Source: Thermomonas paludicola (GTDB lineage: Bacteria; Pseudomonadota; Gammaproteobacteria; Xanthomonadales; Xanthomonadaceae). From it: a stretch of DNA of 64,000 nucleotides. Below are positions 32,694 through 46,076 of this stretch, one piece after another. The notes beneath the pieces are model-generated. The model was not told where the DNA came from. It did not search any database and was given only the letters and a program-made list of their open reading frames with translations. Position numbers and translations under genes: made by a program. The stretch's first letter is position 1; each line of letters begins with the position of its first letter. Location of the stretch: positions 1,178,001-1,242,000 of the forward strand of contig NZ_CP093311.1 in assembly GCF_024498955.1 (NCBI RefSeq), given 5' to 3'.

Positions 32694-34613
32694 ATGGGCA
32701 AGATCATCGGCATCGACCTGGGCACCACCAATTCCTGCGTCTCCATCATGGAAGGCGGCAAGGCCCGCGTCATCGAGAACAGCGAGGGCGACCGCACCAC
32801 ACCGTCCATCGTTGCCTGGACCAAGGACGGCGAAGTGCTGGTTGGCGCCTCGGCCAAGCGCCAGGCCGTCACCAACCCGAAGAACACCTTCTACGCAGTG
32901 AAGCGCCTGATCGGCCGCAAGTTCACCGACGCCGAGGTGCAGAAGGACATCGGCGTGGTGGCGTACAGCATTTCCCAGCACGACAACGGCGACGCTTGGG
33001 TGGCGCTGGCCGACGGCAAGAAGCTGGCGCCGCAGGAAGTCTCCGCCAAGGTGCTGGAGAAAATGAAGAAGACGGCGGAAGCCTTCCTCGGCGAAACCGT
33101 CACCGAGGCGGTGATCACCGTGCCCGCCTACTTCAACGACAGCCAGCGCCAGGCCACCAAGGATGCCGGCCGCATCGCCGGCCTCGACGTCAAGCGCATC
33201 ATCAACGAACCGACCGCGGCCGCGCTGGCCTATGGCCTCGACAAGGGTGATGCCAAGGATCGCAAGATCGCTGTGTACGACCTCGGCGGCGGCACCTTCG
33301 ACGTGTCGATCATCGAAATCGCCAACATCGATGGTGAAAAGCAGTTCGAGGTGCTGGCCACCAACGGCGACACCTTCCTCGGTGGCGAAGACTTCGACAA
33401 CCGCGTCATCGACTATTTGGTGGACGAGTTCCAGAAGTCCGACGGCGTGGACCTGCGCAAGGACCCGCTGGCCCTGCAGCGCCTGAAGGACGCTGCCGAG
33501 CGTGCCAAGATCGAGCTGTCGTCCAACCAGCAGACCGACGTCAACCTGCCTTACGTCACCGCCGACGCCAGCGGCCCGAAGCACCTGAACATCAAGCTGA
33601 CCCGGGCCAAGCTGGAAGCGCTGGTGGATGATCTGGTCAAGCGCACCATCGAGCCGTGCCGCGTGGCGTTGAATGACGCCGGCCTGCGCGCGTCCGACAT
33701 CACCGAAGTGATCCTGGTCGGCGGCCAGACCCGCATGCCGAAGGTGCAGGCGGCGGTGGCCGAGTTCTTCGGCAAGGAGCCGCGCAAGGACGTCAACCCG
33801 GACGAAGCCGTGGCCATCGGCGCGGCGGTGCAGGGCGGCGTGCTGGCCGGTGACGTCAAGGACGTGCTGTTGCTGGACGTGACCCCGCTGTCGCTGGGCA
33901 TCGAGACCCTGGGCGGCGTGTTCACCAAGATCATCGAGAAGAACACCACCATCCCGACCAAGGCGTCGCAGACCTTCAGCACCGCCGAGGACAACCAGAG
34001 CGCAGTCACCGTGCACGTGCTGCAGGGCGAGCGCGAGCAGGCCCGCTACAACAAGTCGCTGGCCAAGTTCGACCTGACCGGAATCGATGCAGCGCCGCGC
34101 GGCATGCCGCAGGTGGAAGTGAGCTTCGACATCGACGCCAACGGCATCGTCCACGTGACGGCCAAGGACAAGAAGACCGGCAAGGAACAGAAGGTCGAGA
34201 TCAAGGCAGGGTCGGGCCTGTCCGACGAGGAAATCCAGCGGATGGTGGCGGACGCCGACGCCAACCGTGAGGAAGACAAGCGTTTCCACGAGCTGGTCAC
34301 CGCGCGCAACCAGGCCGATGCCCTCATCCATGCCACCCGCAGCACCATCAAGGACAATGGCGACAAGCTGCCGGGCGACGCCATCGGTCGCGCCGAAGGC
34401 GCCATCGCCGAGCTGGAAAATGCGATGAAGGGCGATGACAAGGGGCAGATCGAGTCCAAGGCCAAGGCGCTGGAAGAGGCCAGCCAGGCGTTGTTCGCTG
34501 CGGCAGCTGCGGCGGATCAGGCGAAGTCCGCAGGGGGCGACGCTGGCGCGAAGCCGGCCGACGATGTGGTGGACGCCGAGTTCACCGAAGTCAAGGACGA
34601 CAAGAAGGCCTGA
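32694..34613 (+). CDS. dnaK: Chaperone DnaK (Hsp70)
   Basis: 639 residues, full length. The ATPase domain starts [21 protein letters not shown]. It has [16 protein letters not shown] and [14 protein letters not shown], the three Hsp70 signatures. The linker/substrate domain begins around [16 protein letters not shown], and the C-terminus ends in an acidic [21 protein letters not shown] tail (VVDAEF). GAGGA lies before the ATG. Driven by the sigma-32 promoter just upstream, and followed by hairpins before dnaJ. Confidence 0.98.
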   Translation: MGKIIGIDLGTTNSCVSIMEGGKARVIENSEGDRTTPSIVAWTKDGEVLVGASAKRQAVTNPKNTFYAVKRLIGRKFTDAEVQKDIGVVAYSISQHDNGDAWVALADGKKLAPQEVSAKVLEKMKKTAEAFLGETVTEAVITVPAYFNDSQRQATKDAGRIAGLDVKRIINEPTAAALAYGLDKGDAKDRKIAVYDLGGGTFDVSIIEIANIDGEKQFEVLATNGDTFLGGEDFDNRVIDYLVDEFQKSDGVDLRKDPLALQRLKDAAERAKIELSSNQQTDVNLPYVTADASGPKHLNIKLTRAKLEALVDDLVKRTIEPCRVALNDAGLRASDITEVILVGGQTRMPKVQAAVAEFFGKEPRKDVNPDEAVAIGAAVQGGVLAGDVKDVLLLDVTPLSLGIETLGGVFTKIIEKNTTIPTKASQTFSTAEDNQSAVTVHVLQGEREQARYNKSLAKFDLTGIDAAPRGMPQVEVSFDIDANGIVHVTAKDKKTGKEQKVEIKAGSGLSDEEIQRMVADADANREEDKRFHELVTARNQADALIHATRSTIKDNGDKLPGDAIGRAEGAIAELENAMKGDDKGQIESKAKALEEASQALFAAAAAADQAKSAGGDAGAKPADDVVDAEFTEVKDDKKA

Positions 34614-34623
34614 GGCCGGTCTG

Positions 34624-34683
34624 CTTCTCCCGCGCGGGAGAAGGCACGGTGAGAACCCAGGCGCTTGTGCAGGCCTGGGTTTT
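34624..34683 (+). terminator. Two hairpins between dnaK and dnaJ (attenuator)
   Basis: A loopless 20-nt palindrome CTTCTCCCGCGCGGGAGAAG (34624-34643) is followed by AACCCAGG (34654-34661) pairing with CCTGGGTT (34674-34681), ending in a short T run. The second has the form of a rho-independent terminator with a weak stem. Together they would reduce read-through into dnaJ or stabilise dnaK mRNA. Confidence 0.6.
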
Positions 34684-34739
34684 CGCGCAATCCCCATTCC
34701 CATATTTGGCCTTTTCCTGCGGGGGAAGGAAAGCAGAGC

Positions 34740-35867
34740 ATGAGCAAGCGCGATTATTACGAAGTCCTGGGCGTGGCCCGCAACGCCGGCGACGAGGAGC
34801 TGAAAAAGGCTTATCGCCGCTGCGCGATGAAACATCATCCGGATCGCAATCCCGGCGACAAGGATGCCGAGGCGACCTTCAAGGAATGCAAGGAAGCCTA
34901 TGAAGTGCTGAGCGATGGCGGCAAGCGCCGCCTGTACGACCAGCACGGGCACGCCGCGTTCGAGCACGGCATGGGCGGCGGCAATGCCGGCCCGGGCTTT
35001 GCCGACATGGGCGACATCTTCGGCGACATCTTCGGCAACATCTTCGGCGGTGGCGGCCGTCAGCAGGGGCCGCGCCGTGGCGCCGACGTTGGCTTCATGC
35101 TGGAGCTGGATCTGGAAGAGGCCGTTGCCGGCATCGAAAAGGAGATCCACATCCCGACGCTGGTGTCCTGCGCCCCCTGCAAGGGCAGCGGCTCGGAAGA
35201 CGGCAAGGTGGACACCTGCAGCACCTGCCAGGGGCGCGGCCAGGTCCGCATGCAGCGCGGGCCGTTCATGATGCAGGCGCAGTGCCCGCACTGCGGCGGC
35301 GCGGGCAAGACCGTTGCCAACCCATGCAAGCGTTGCAACGGCAACGGGCGCGTGGAAGAAGAAAAGACGCTGATGGTGAAAATTCCCGCAGGCGTGGACA
35401 ACGGCGATCGCATTCGGTTGGCGGGCGAGGGGGAGGCTGGCCCGGCAGGCGCGGCACCGGGCGACCTGTACGTGGAGGTTCGCGTGCGCCCGCACGACAT
35501 TTTCGAGCGCGATGGCGATGATTTGCACTGCGAGGTGCCGATCCGCATTTCGCAGGCGGCGCTGGGCGATACCGTGCGGGTGCCCACCCTGGGCGGCGAG
35601 GTGGAGCTTCGGATTCCCGTCGAAACCCAGACCGGCAAAGTCTTCCGGCTGCGCGATCAGGGCGTGAAATCGGTGCGCAGTCGCGCGCCGGGCGACCTCT
35701 ACTGCAAAGTGGTGGTGGAAACGCCGGTCAACCTCACCGCCGAGCAGCGCGAACTGCTGCACAAGTTCGAAGCGACCTTCGTCGGCGAGGGCGCGCGCCG
35801 TCATTCGCCGAAGTCCAGTACCTTCCTTGATGGCGTCAAGGGCTTCTGGGACCGGATGGTTTCCTGA
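34740..35867 (+). CDS. dnaJ: Chaperone DnaJ (Hsp40)
   Basis: 375 residues. The J domain (about 5-70) has [23 protein letters not shown] and the HPD motif. A Gly/Phe-rich region follows. The zinc domain has four CxxCxGxG repeats ([32 protein letters not shown]). The C-terminal substrate domain ends near residue 350. GGAAGGAAAG precedes the ATG at 34740. It stimulates DnaK ATPase. Followed directly by a terminator-like hairpin. Confidence 0.97.
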   Translation: MSKRDYYEVLGVARNAGDEELKKAYRRCAMKHHPDRNPGDKDAEATFKECKEAYEVLSDGGKRRLYDQHGHAAFEHGMGGGNAGPGFADMGDIFGDIFGNIFGGGGRQQGPRRGADVGFMLELDLEEAVAGIEKEIHIPTLVSCAPCKGSGSEDGKVDTCSTCQGRGQVRMQRGPFMMQAQCPHCGGAGKTVANPCKRCNGNGRVEEEKTLMVKIPAGVDNGDRIRLAGEGEAGPAGAAPGDLYVEVRVRPHDIFERDGDDLHCEVPIRISQAALGDTVRVPTLGGEVELRIPVETQTGKVFRLRDQGVKSVRSRAPGDLYCKVVVETPVNLTAEQRELLHKFEATFVGEGARRHSPKSSTFLDGVKGFWDRMVS

Positions 35868-35907
35868 GCGACCATCGTCACCCTGCGGCAGCGGTGACAG
35901 TAGAATT

Positions 35908-35936
35908 CGGGCTCCTTCGCGGAGCCCGTGTCTTTT
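35908..35936 (+). terminator. Rho-independent terminator after dnaJ, overlapping the next ribosome site
   Basis: CGGGCTCC (35908-35915) and GGAGCCCG (35921-35928) pair around TTCGC, followed by TGTCTTTTG. The stem and U-rich tail fit a terminator for the dnaK-dnaJ message. The right arm holds the GGAG that would serve the TTG start of the next gene at 35935, so the hairpin could also control that gene's translation. Confidence 0.7.
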
Positions 35937-37047
35937 GAAGACGTCCCCCTGCATCGGCATCGTCGGCAGCGCCGGCGCCTACGGGCGTTGGCTGCGCGTG
36001 TTTTTCGAAACGCGAATGGGCTTGCGCGTCGTTGGCCACGATCCGGCAGATGCACATTCGGCCAGTGAAGAGGCCCTGCTGGCGCAATCCGATGTCCTGC
36101 TGTTCGCCGCGCCGATCCGACTGACCGCAGCGCTGATCGACGATTACGCGTTGCGTGCCGCAGGCAGCGAGGCCGGCCAACTGTGGCTGGATGTCACGTC
36201 CGTGAAAGTCGGGCCGGTGGCGGCGATGCTGCGTTCCAAGGCCGAGGTGGCCGGCCTGCACCCGATGACGGCGCCGCCCAAGGCGCCGACCCTCAAGGGG
36301 CGGGTGATGGTGGTGTGCGAGGCGCGCGTGGAGCGCTGGAAGTCGTGGCTGGATGCGCTGGTGGCTGCGCTTGAGGCCGAGGCCGTGGCCGCAACCCCGG
36401 AGCAGCACGACCGCGCGATGGCGCTGGTGCAGGCCATGGTCCATGCAGGTCATCTTGCCCAGGCGGGGGTGCTGGGCGAGCCATCGGCATGGGCGGGCTC
36501 GCTGGCGACACTGTTGCCACTGCGGTCGGCCGCATTCGAAATGGACGTGGCCATCGCCGCGCGGATCCTGTCGCTCAATCCGGACATCTACGAAGACATC
36601 CAGTTCGGCAATCCGCACGTGCCGCACGTGCTGCACAGCCTGGCCGCGCGGCTGCAGCGCATCGCGGCGCTGGTGGCGCAGGGCGACGATGCCGCGCGGG
36701 CGGCTTTTCGCAGCGAGTTCCTGGACGGCAACCGGGCGGCGTTCGGTGCGGAGGTACTGGCAGACGGCAATTACACCTTCGAACGCCTGGGTTACCTGCT
36801 GGCCGATCTGCACGACCCGCAGGCGCTGGGCATCCATCTGCCCGACGACCAGCCGGGCGCGTTGCGCGCGCTGTTGGAGGTGTTTGAATCCTGCCGCCTC
36901 AACATCGCCTCGCTGCATTCCTCGCGCACGCCGGCGGGCGAGGTGCATTTCCGGCTGGGGTTCGACCGTGGCGTCGCCCCTGAACGACTTGCGTTGGCGG
37001 CAGCCGAGTTGCAGCGCAGGGGCATCGGCCGGGTGTTGCCGGGCTGA
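35935..37047 (+). CDS. tyrA: Prephenate dehydrogenase (TyrA-type)
   Basis: 370 residues from a TTG at 35935. The NAD-binding start GIVGSAGAYGRWLRVFFE follows almost at once, which limits how far downstream the start can be; no ATG or GTG lies between the previous stop and this motif. GLHPMTAPPKAPTLKGRVMVV holds the catalytic-region His. VQAMVHAGHLAQAGVLGE and the later FELD-type helices fit the prephenate dehydrogenase dimer domain. The C-terminus resembles an ACT-like domain (FESCRLNIASLHSSRTPAGEVHFRLGF). It converts prephenate to 4-hydroxyphenylpyruvate for tyrosine. It is distant from the aromatic operon at 20-25 kb. Residue-level specificity (NAD or NADP, prephenate or arogenate) is not read here. 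Confidence 0.82.
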   Translation: MKTSPCIGIVGSAGAYGRWLRVFFETRMGLRVVGHDPADAHSASEEALLAQSDVLLFAAPIRLTAALIDDYALRAAGSEAGQLWLDVTSVKVGPVAAMLRSKAEVAGLHPMTAPPKAPTLKGRVMVVCEARVERWKSWLDALVAALEAEAVAATPEQHDRAMALVQAMVHAGHLAQAGVLGEPSAWAGSLATLLPLRSAAFEMDVAIAARILSLNPDIYEDIQFGNPHVPHVLHSLAARLQRIAALVAQGDDAARAAFRSEFLDGNRAAFGAEVLADGNYTFERLGYLLADLHDPQALGIHLPDDQPGALRALLEVFESCRLNIASLHSSRTPAGEVHFRLGFDRGVAPERLALAAAELQRRGIGRVLPG

Positions 37048-37165
37048 ACGGTGGCGATTGGCGGCTGAACGGTTGCCCGCAGTCGCGAAACATGACGCTC
37101 ATCAACAACTGGATTTCAGGCTTGCAGTACCGTTAACTCTAGGGTTCTTCCCTGTAGGCCAGATC

Positions 37166-39400
37166 ATGACGTTCCGTTCCCCCGCGGAATCCCCCGACAT
37201 CCCGACGCAGCCGGCGTTCGGTCCGCTGCTTGATGCCCTGCAGAGGCACATGCTGGATCGTGCTGCCCCGGCTCTGGACAGCGCGTTGGCCGATGTGGAC
37301 GACTATTTGTTCGATCGCAGCCAGACCGGCGAAGAAAGCCTGGGCCTGATGGCGCTGCGCGACATGCGCCGCGCACGCAGCGAGATTTCGCGCAGTTTCC
37401 GGCAATCGGTGGTGGACAGGTTCCGCAGCCTGCGCGACCGCCGCCTGCACGAGCAAGGCGACCTTGCGGGCGGCCCGGGGCTCAGCCTGTTGTCCGAACA
37501 GGCGCTGGAAGAACAGTTGGCGGTCGAGCAGGTGGCGTCGTCGGTGCTGCGCGCGCACGCGTCGGCGTTCGAAGTGGCCAGCAAGCGCTTTTGCGTCGTT
37601 GTCGGCGTTGCCCACCTGGATGGCCGGGAAAATCCGCTCAACCCGGTGTTCCTGGCGTCGTCGCTTGGCCGTGCGATGGGGCAGCTGGAGATGGATGCCG
37701 AGCTGCGGATCGTGGTGTTCAAGTTTTTTGAGCGCGAGCTGGTCAGCGCGCTGGGCGACATCTACGAGCGCTGCAATACCTTGATGGCCACTGCCGGCGT
37801 GCTGCCGGAACTGCGCGCCACGCAGCGTGCGCAGTCGACCCATGGCCATCGCGGCCACGCGCCGCAAAAGTCGATGGAGCAGGAGCAGCAGAGGGATCCG
37901 GGGTCCGCCGGGGATGCGTCCCACCAGGGCCGCGGCCCGGACAGCGCGCCGATGCAGATCAACGCGGCGGACCAGGCCATGTTCGCCAACATGCTGGGCA
38001 TGCTGCAGGGGTGGCGCAGCGCCATGGGAATGGCTGCGCCAGCAGGCGCCGCCCCCGCCGGGCCGACGCTGGGAACCGGCGACCTGATGTCGATTTTGTC
38101 GCTGATGCAGCAGGACGCTACCTCGGCGTTCATGCCGGCTGCCGCCGGCGAGCAGCAATCGCTGGCCGGGCAGCTGCGCCAGCAAATGGCGCAAAGTGCG
38201 CGCAAGCTGGGCGTGGCGGGCGACAACCTGAACCTCGACGGGTTGGACGGCGATGCCGTGGACCTGGTCGCGCTGTTGTTCGACGTGCTGCTGGATGGCC
38301 CGCAGTACGACACCCGGATCCGCCAGAAAATCGGACGCATGCTGGTGCCCTTCGTGAAGGTGGCGGTCAAGGACCGGCGCATGTTCATGTACAAGGAGCA
38401 CCCGGCGCGGCGGCTGCTGAACACCGTGGCTGAAGCCTGCGAGGGAAACCGTGGCGAGGCGCCGCAGGAGCGCGAGCTGCTCACCCAGGTGGACCAGACA
38501 ATCGACCGCCTGGTGTCTGAATTCAACGAAGACGTGGCGATCTTCGAAACGCTGGAGCAGGAGCTGCGCGCCTATATGGCACAGCATCGCAAGCGCTTCG
38601 AGCTCGCAGAAAAACGCAGCACCGAAGCCCAGCGTGGCCGGGAACGGCTGGAACAGGCGCGTGCGTCGGTGCAGGCCGATCTGGGCTGGCATCGCGCCGA
38701 TCGCACGCTGCCGCCGGTCATCGACGAATTCCTCAACAAGCACGCGATGCACCACCTGGTGCAGATCGCCCTGCGTGATGGCAAGGGCTCGCCGCGCTAT
38801 GACAGCGCGATGCGCGCGGTGGACGACCTGCTGGCTGCCAACGACCGGGCCATGGAGCGCAAGCCGCCTGACCTGGGCAAACCCCTGCCTGAGGCCGAGT
38901 TGCTGGCGATGCTGGCCAGTGCCGGTTGCATTGGCGATGCCGGCGAAGCGGCGCTGGAAGCACTGAATGATGCGCTGTCGCGTCTGGCGGAGGGTGAGCC
39001 GGCATTGGCTGTCGATGCGCGCATGCCCGCCGAAGCGATCATGCCGGAGCCGGCACCGCCACTGCAGGAGCCGCTGCTGGAGGCGGTGGGCGGAACGGCT
39101 GGCATGGACTTCGATGCGGCGATGCTGGCGCGCATTCGCACCCTGCAGGTTGGCCACTGGATCCAGCTGCAAGCGGGTGATGGGCATTTCGCGCCGGCCA
39201 AGGTGTCGTGGATCAGCCCGATTTCCTCGCGCCTGCTGCTGGTCAACCGGCGCGGCATTCGCGTGCTGGTGGCCTCGGTGCAAGAGCTGGCGGTGATGGC
39301 GAAGCTGGGCAAGGTGCTGGTGCGCGAGGGAACGACTGCGTTCGAGGATGCCATGCATCAGGTTGCCGGACGCCTGCAAAGCGTGGCCACGCGGCCCTGA
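37166..39400 (+). CDS. DUF1631-family protein
   Basis: 744 residues from the ATG at 37166. The frame is open much further upstream inside tyrA, but there it is only a shadow. The protein is mostly helical, with LRDMRRARSEISRSFRQSVVDRFR near the start, a Pro/Ala/Gln-rich linker around 225-290, DLVALLFDVLLDGPQYDTRIRQKIGRMLVPFVKVAVKD, and a C-terminal beta domain (about 640-740) with LQVGHWIQLQAGDGHFAPAKVSWISPISSRLLLVNRRGIRV that looks PilZ-like. This is the DUF1631 layout, often misnamed thymidine phosphorylase. The C-terminal domain hints at c-di-GMP sensing, but I cannot confirm the RxxxR/DxSxxG motif. Confidence 0.85.
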   Translation: MTFRSPAESPDIPTQPAFGPLLDALQRHMLDRAAPALDSALADVDDYLFDRSQTGEESLGLMALRDMRRARSEISRSFRQSVVDRFRSLRDRRLHEQGDLAGGPGLSLLSEQALEEQLAVEQVASSVLRAHASAFEVASKRFCVVVGVAHLDGRENPLNPVFLASSLGRAMGQLEMDAELRIVVFKFFERELVSALGDIYERCNTLMATAGVLPELRATQRAQSTHGHRGHAPQKSMEQEQQRDPGSAGDASHQGRGPDSAPMQINAADQAMFANMLGMLQGWRSAMGMAAPAGAAPAGPTLGTGDLMSILSLMQQDATSAFMPAAAGEQQSLAGQLRQQMAQSARKLGVAGDNLNLDGLDGDAVDLVALLFDVLLDGPQYDTRIRQKIGRMLVPFVKVAVKDRRMFMYKEHPARRLLNTVAEACEGNRGEAPQERELLTQVDQTIDRLVSEFNEDVAIFETLEQELRAYMAQHRKRFELAEKRSTEAQRGRERLEQARASVQADLGWHRADRTLPPVIDEFLNKHAMHHLVQIALRDGKGSPRYDSAMRAVDDLLAANDRAMERKPPDLGKPLPEAELLAMLASAGCIGDAGEAALEALNDALSRLAEGEPALAVDARMPAEAIMPEPAPPLQEPLLEAVGGTAGMDFDAAMLARIRTLQVGHWIQLQAGDGHFAPAKVSWISPISSRLLLVNRRGIRVLVASVQELAVMAKLGKVLVREGTTAFEDAMHQVAGRLQSVATRP

Positions 39401-39450
39401 GCCGCTTTCCCCGGCTTGCCGAAGGCGGCGCCGCGGGCTAGCCTGCCGGC

Positions 39451-40161
39451 ATGAACGCGTCTGTCCGATTAGTGATCCACGGGGCCTCCGGGCGCATGGG
39501 CCAAGCCCTGCAGCGGCTGTGCAGTGAAGAAGCCACCGGCTGCGAGGTGGTGGCGGCGGTTTCGCACAGCGTTGGCAATCGCGTCATCGACGGCGTCCCG
39601 CAATTTGCAGGCGCCGAGTTGGCAGGCGTGCCGGACTTCGACGTGGCCGTGGATTTCAGCCTGCCCGAGGGGTTCGACGCCATTCTTGCGCTGTGCGTCC
39701 AGCGCGGCGCGGCGCTGGTGTCTGGCACCACCGGCCTGAGCGATATGCAGCGGGCACGGCTGGATGAAGCGGCGACTGCCATCCCGCTGGTCTGGGCCAG
39801 CAACTTCAGTCTTGGCGTGGCGGTGTTGCACGACCTGGTGGGGCGTGCGGCGACGTTGCTGCAGGGATGGGACTGCGACATCGTCGAGTCGCACCATGCA
39901 CGCAAGCTGGATGCGCCTTCGGGCACCGCGCTGACGCTGGGCGCCGCTGCGCAGGCGGGCGGGGCGGCGCCGCATTACGCGTCGATCCGCGCCGGCGACA
40001 TCGTCGGCGAGCATGTCGTGCAGTTTGCCGCCGCCGGTGAGCGCATCGAATTGATCCATCGCGCCAGCAACCGCGATGTCTTCGCGCGCGGTGCCCTGCA
40101 TGCGGCGACGCGCCTGCGCGCGCGCGCGCCGGGACGCTATCGCGTGGCGGATCTGCTCTGA
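39451..40161 (+). CDS. dapB: 4-hydroxy-tetrahydrodipicolinate reductase
   Basis: 236 residues, slightly shorter than the usual 240-270. The NAD(P) motif is VIHGASGRMGQALQ at about 7-20. VSGTTGL is present, as are the substrate-binding SHHARKLDAPSGTAL motif and FAARALHAATRL-like sequence near the end. It acts in the lysine and diaminopimelate pathway. ATG at 39451. It lies upstream of carA after 110 nt, a common proteobacterial neighbourhood. Confidence 0.95.
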   Translation: MNASVRLVIHGASGRMGQALQRLCSEEATGCEVVAAVSHSVGNRVIDGVPQFAGAELAGVPDFDVAVDFSLPEGFDAILALCVQRGAALVSGTTGLSDMQRARLDEAATAIPLVWASNFSLGVAVLHDLVGRAATLLQGWDCDIVESHHARKLDAPSGTALTLGAAAQAGGAAPHYASIRAGDIVGEHVVQFAAAGERIELIHRASNRDVFARGALHAATRLRARAPGRYRVADLL

Positions 40162-40188
40162 GCGCTGGCATCAGGGCAGACACGCCGG

Positions 40189-40194
40189 TACAAT
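40189..40194 (+). promoter_or_regulatory. Possible -10 element upstream of carA
   Basis: TACAAT at 40189-40194 lies in the 110-nt leader before carA. The hexamer 17 nt upstream (TGGCAT) is a poor -35 match, so this is a weak candidate. A run of eight C follows at about 40209. No PyrR-type or arginine box was recognised. Confidence 0.35.
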
Positions 40195-40271
40195 TCTCGC
40201 TCGCCTGAACCCCCCCCAGCTCCGAACCGGTATCTCCGCTTCGGCGCTTTCTTGCAACCTGACGCAAGGCG

Positions 40272-41415
40272 ATGCACTTGAATACTCCTGCAATCCTCGC
40301 GCTTGAAGACGGCACGGTCTTCGAGGGCGTTTCCGTGGGTGCCCCCGGCTTGTCGGTGGGCGAGGTCGTGTTCAACACGGCCATGACCGGTTATCAGGAA
40401 ATCCTGACCGACCCGTCCTATGCCAGGCAGCTGGTGACGCTGACCTATCCGCATATCGGCAATACCGGCTGCACCGACCAGGACGACGAGGCCAGCCAGG
40501 CCTGGGCCGCCGGCCTGATCGTGCGTGAAGTGCCGCGTCGCCCCAGCAATTGGCGCAGCCAGGTCTCGCTGCAGGATTGGCTGCTGGCGCGCGGAATCCA
40601 GGCCATTGCCGGCATCGACACCCGCAAGCTGACCCGCATCCTGCGCGAGCGCGGCGCGCAGAACGCCGCGCTGCTGGCCGCCGCCAGCCATGACCAAGCG
40701 TTGGACGCCGAGCACGCCATCGAGGCGGCGCGCAAATTTCCGGGCCTGACCAACATGGATCTGGCCAAGGTGGTAAGCACCAGCGCGCCGTATCGCTGGA
40801 GCGAAGGCCAGCTCGACCTCGACCGCAACGTGTTCGCGCATGCCGAGCCGAGGTTCAAGGTCGTTGCCTACGATTTCGGCGCCAAGCGCAACATCCTGCG
40901 CATGCTGGCCGAGCGCGGCTGCGACGTGCACGTGGTGCCGGCGCAGACGCCTGCGTCCGAAGTGCTGGCGATGCGGCCGGACGGGGTGTTCCTGTCCAAC
41001 GGCCCCGGCGATCCGGCGCCCTGCGATTACGCGATCGAGGCGGTCCGCGCATTCCTCCAGGCGAAGATTCCGCTGTATGGCATCTGCCTGGGCCACCAGT
41101 TGCTGGGCCTGGCGATTGGCGCGCGCACCATGAAGATGGCGCACGGCCATCATGGCGCCAATCACCCGGTACAGGACCTCGATAGCGGGCGTGTGCTGAT
41201 CACCTCGCAGAATCACGGGTTTTGCATCGACGAAGCCACGCTGCCGGCCAACGCGCGGGTCACCCACCGCTCACTGTTCGATGGCAGCAACCAGGGCATC
41301 GAACTGACCGACGCGCCTGCGTTCAGCTTCCAGGGGCATCCGGAAGCCAGCCCCGGTCCACAGGATGTCTCGCCGCTGTTCGACAAGTTCGTTGCGTCGA
41401 TGGAGAACAACAACA

Positions 41416-41423
<8 letters not shown>
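40272..41423 (+). CDS. carA: Carbamoyl-phosphate synthase small subunit
   Basis: 383 residues. The N-terminal domain has [17 protein letters not shown] and [17 protein letters not shown]. The class I glutaminase domain has [15 protein letters not shown], the nucleophile C272 in [13 protein letters not shown], and [13 protein letters not shown] with the catalytic His/Glu. It supplies ammonia to CarB for arginine and pyrimidine synthesis. Overlaps carB by 8 nt. Confidence 0.97.
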
Positions 41424-44660
<3,237 letters not shown>

Positions 44661-44664
<4 letters not shown>

Positions 44665-45140
44665 GCCGTGCACCCATCACGTCCAAGGGCGCGCAGCGTT
44701 TGCGCGCTGAACTGGATGAACTGAAATCCACCAAGCGGCCCGAGGTCATCGCAGCCATCGCCGAAGCGCGCGCCCACGGCGACCTGAAGGAGAACGCCGA
44801 ATATCACGCCGCGCGCGAGCAGCAGGGCTTCATCGAAGGCCGCATCAAGCATCTGGAAGCAGAGCTGTCGCACGCGCAGGTCATCGATGTCGCCACCCTC
44901 TCTGCGGGTGACAAGGTGGTGTTCGGCGCAACGGTGGTGCTGGTTGACTGCGATACCGAAGAAGAGAAGACCTACCAGATCGTTGGCGACCTCGAGGCCG
45001 ACATCAAGCAGGGATTGATCGCGATTTCCTCGCCGGTGGCAAGGGCGCTGATCGGCAAGCACGAAGGCGACGCCATCACCATCGAAGCACCAGGCGGCAC
45101 CCGCGAGTACGAAATCCTCTCGGTTCGCTATCTGGGCTGA
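44661..45140 (+). CDS. greA: Transcription elongation factor GreA
   Basis: 159 residues. The N-terminal coiled coil has [47 protein letters not shown], with the acidic tip that reaches the polymerase active site. The C-terminal FKBP-like domain carries [15 protein letters not shown]. It rescues backtracked RNA polymerase. ATGA overlap with carB; the next gene starts 3 nt after its stop. Confidence 0.97.
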
Positions 45141-45143
45141 GCC

Positions 45144-46076
45144 TTGCCCCGGCTGATACTGCTGTTGCCCCCGGTTGCGAAGTTCGCCGGCATCGCCTTG
45201 CCCGATGCATTGGGCAAGGCGCTCGCCCGCGCGGACCGGGCAGCGGCCGGCGCCGGCGAAGAGGCGCAGCTTGCACGGCATTTCCGCCCGCTGCCGAACC
45301 GCTGGTCGCCTGCGGCGCTGGCGCGCGTCGCCGACGCCGGCTTGGTAGACGCGCAGCCGCACGGTTGGCTGCGCGCCGATCCGGCCCATATTCGCCCCGA
45401 CATCAACGGCGCACGCCTGCTTGGTACCGGCAGGGTGCTTGGCCTCGATCAGCGTGACGTGGATGCGCTGCTGCCCGCACTGCGCCCGCTGTTTGGCGAT
45501 GCCGGGTTTTTGCTGGATGCGCCGCATCCCGAACGCTGGTACCTGCGTCTGCCGCGCGATACCAGGCTGCCCCCGTTCGCCGCACCCGATGTTGCGTTGG
45601 GCGACGATGTGTTCGAACACGGCCCGGAAGGGCCGGATGCGCGCCGCTGGCGGGTGTTGGCCAGCGAGGCGCAGGTGACGTTGCACAACCACCCGCACAA
45701 CGCGGCACGCCTGGCGGCAGGAAAGGTGCCGGTGAACTCGCTGTGGTTCTGGGGCGGCGGCGTATTGCCCGATGCGATGTCCGGGAACTTCCCGCGCGTT
45801 TTTTCGGATGATCCCGCCGTGCTTGGCGCGGCGCGGCTTGCCAACATCCCCGCCATGCCGCCGACCACGTTCGCTGACGCCGCCGCCGGGGGATTGCTGG
45901 ACCTGCGCAGCCTGCGTGATCCGCAAGCCTTGATCGACCGCTGGTTGTTGCCGGCCGTGGCGTCAGCGAGCGAAGCCGATGTGCTGCTGGATTTTACCGG
46001 CGGCAGCCAATTCACCCTGCGTCGCGGGCAGCGCTGGCGCGTGTGGCGCAAGCCATTGACGTCGTTGACGGCATGA
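45144..46076 (+). CDS. rpfE: RpfE-like protein (phosphoglycerate-mutase-annotated family)
   Basis: 310 residues from a TTG at 45144, 3 nt after greA. The sequence has LARHFRPLPNRWSPAALARVADAG, PAHIRPDINGARLLG, and NSLWFWGGGVLPD, a signature of a family of uncharacterised proteins sometimes labelled 2,3-bisphosphoglycerate-independent phosphoglycerate mutase. In Xanthomonas campestris rpfE is the gene between greA and recJ, and the position is identical here. Its biochemical role is not established; mutants there affect extracellular enzyme and EPS levels. Stop overlaps recJ by 4 nt. Confidence 0.8.
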   Translation: MPRLILLLPPVAKFAGIALPDALGKALARADRAAAGAGEEAQLARHFRPLPNRWSPAALARVADAGLVDAQPHGWLRADPAHIRPDINGARLLGTGRVLGLDQRDVDALLPALRPLFGDAGFLLDAPHPERWYLRLPRDTRLPPFAAPDVALGDDVFEHGPEGPDARRWRVLASEAQVTLHNHPHNAARLAAGKVPVNSLWFWGGGVLPDAMSGNFPRVFSDDPAVLGAARLANIPAMPPTTFADAAAGGLLDLRSLRDPQALIDRWLLPAVASASEADVLLDFTGGSQFTLRRGQRWRVWRKPLTSLTA

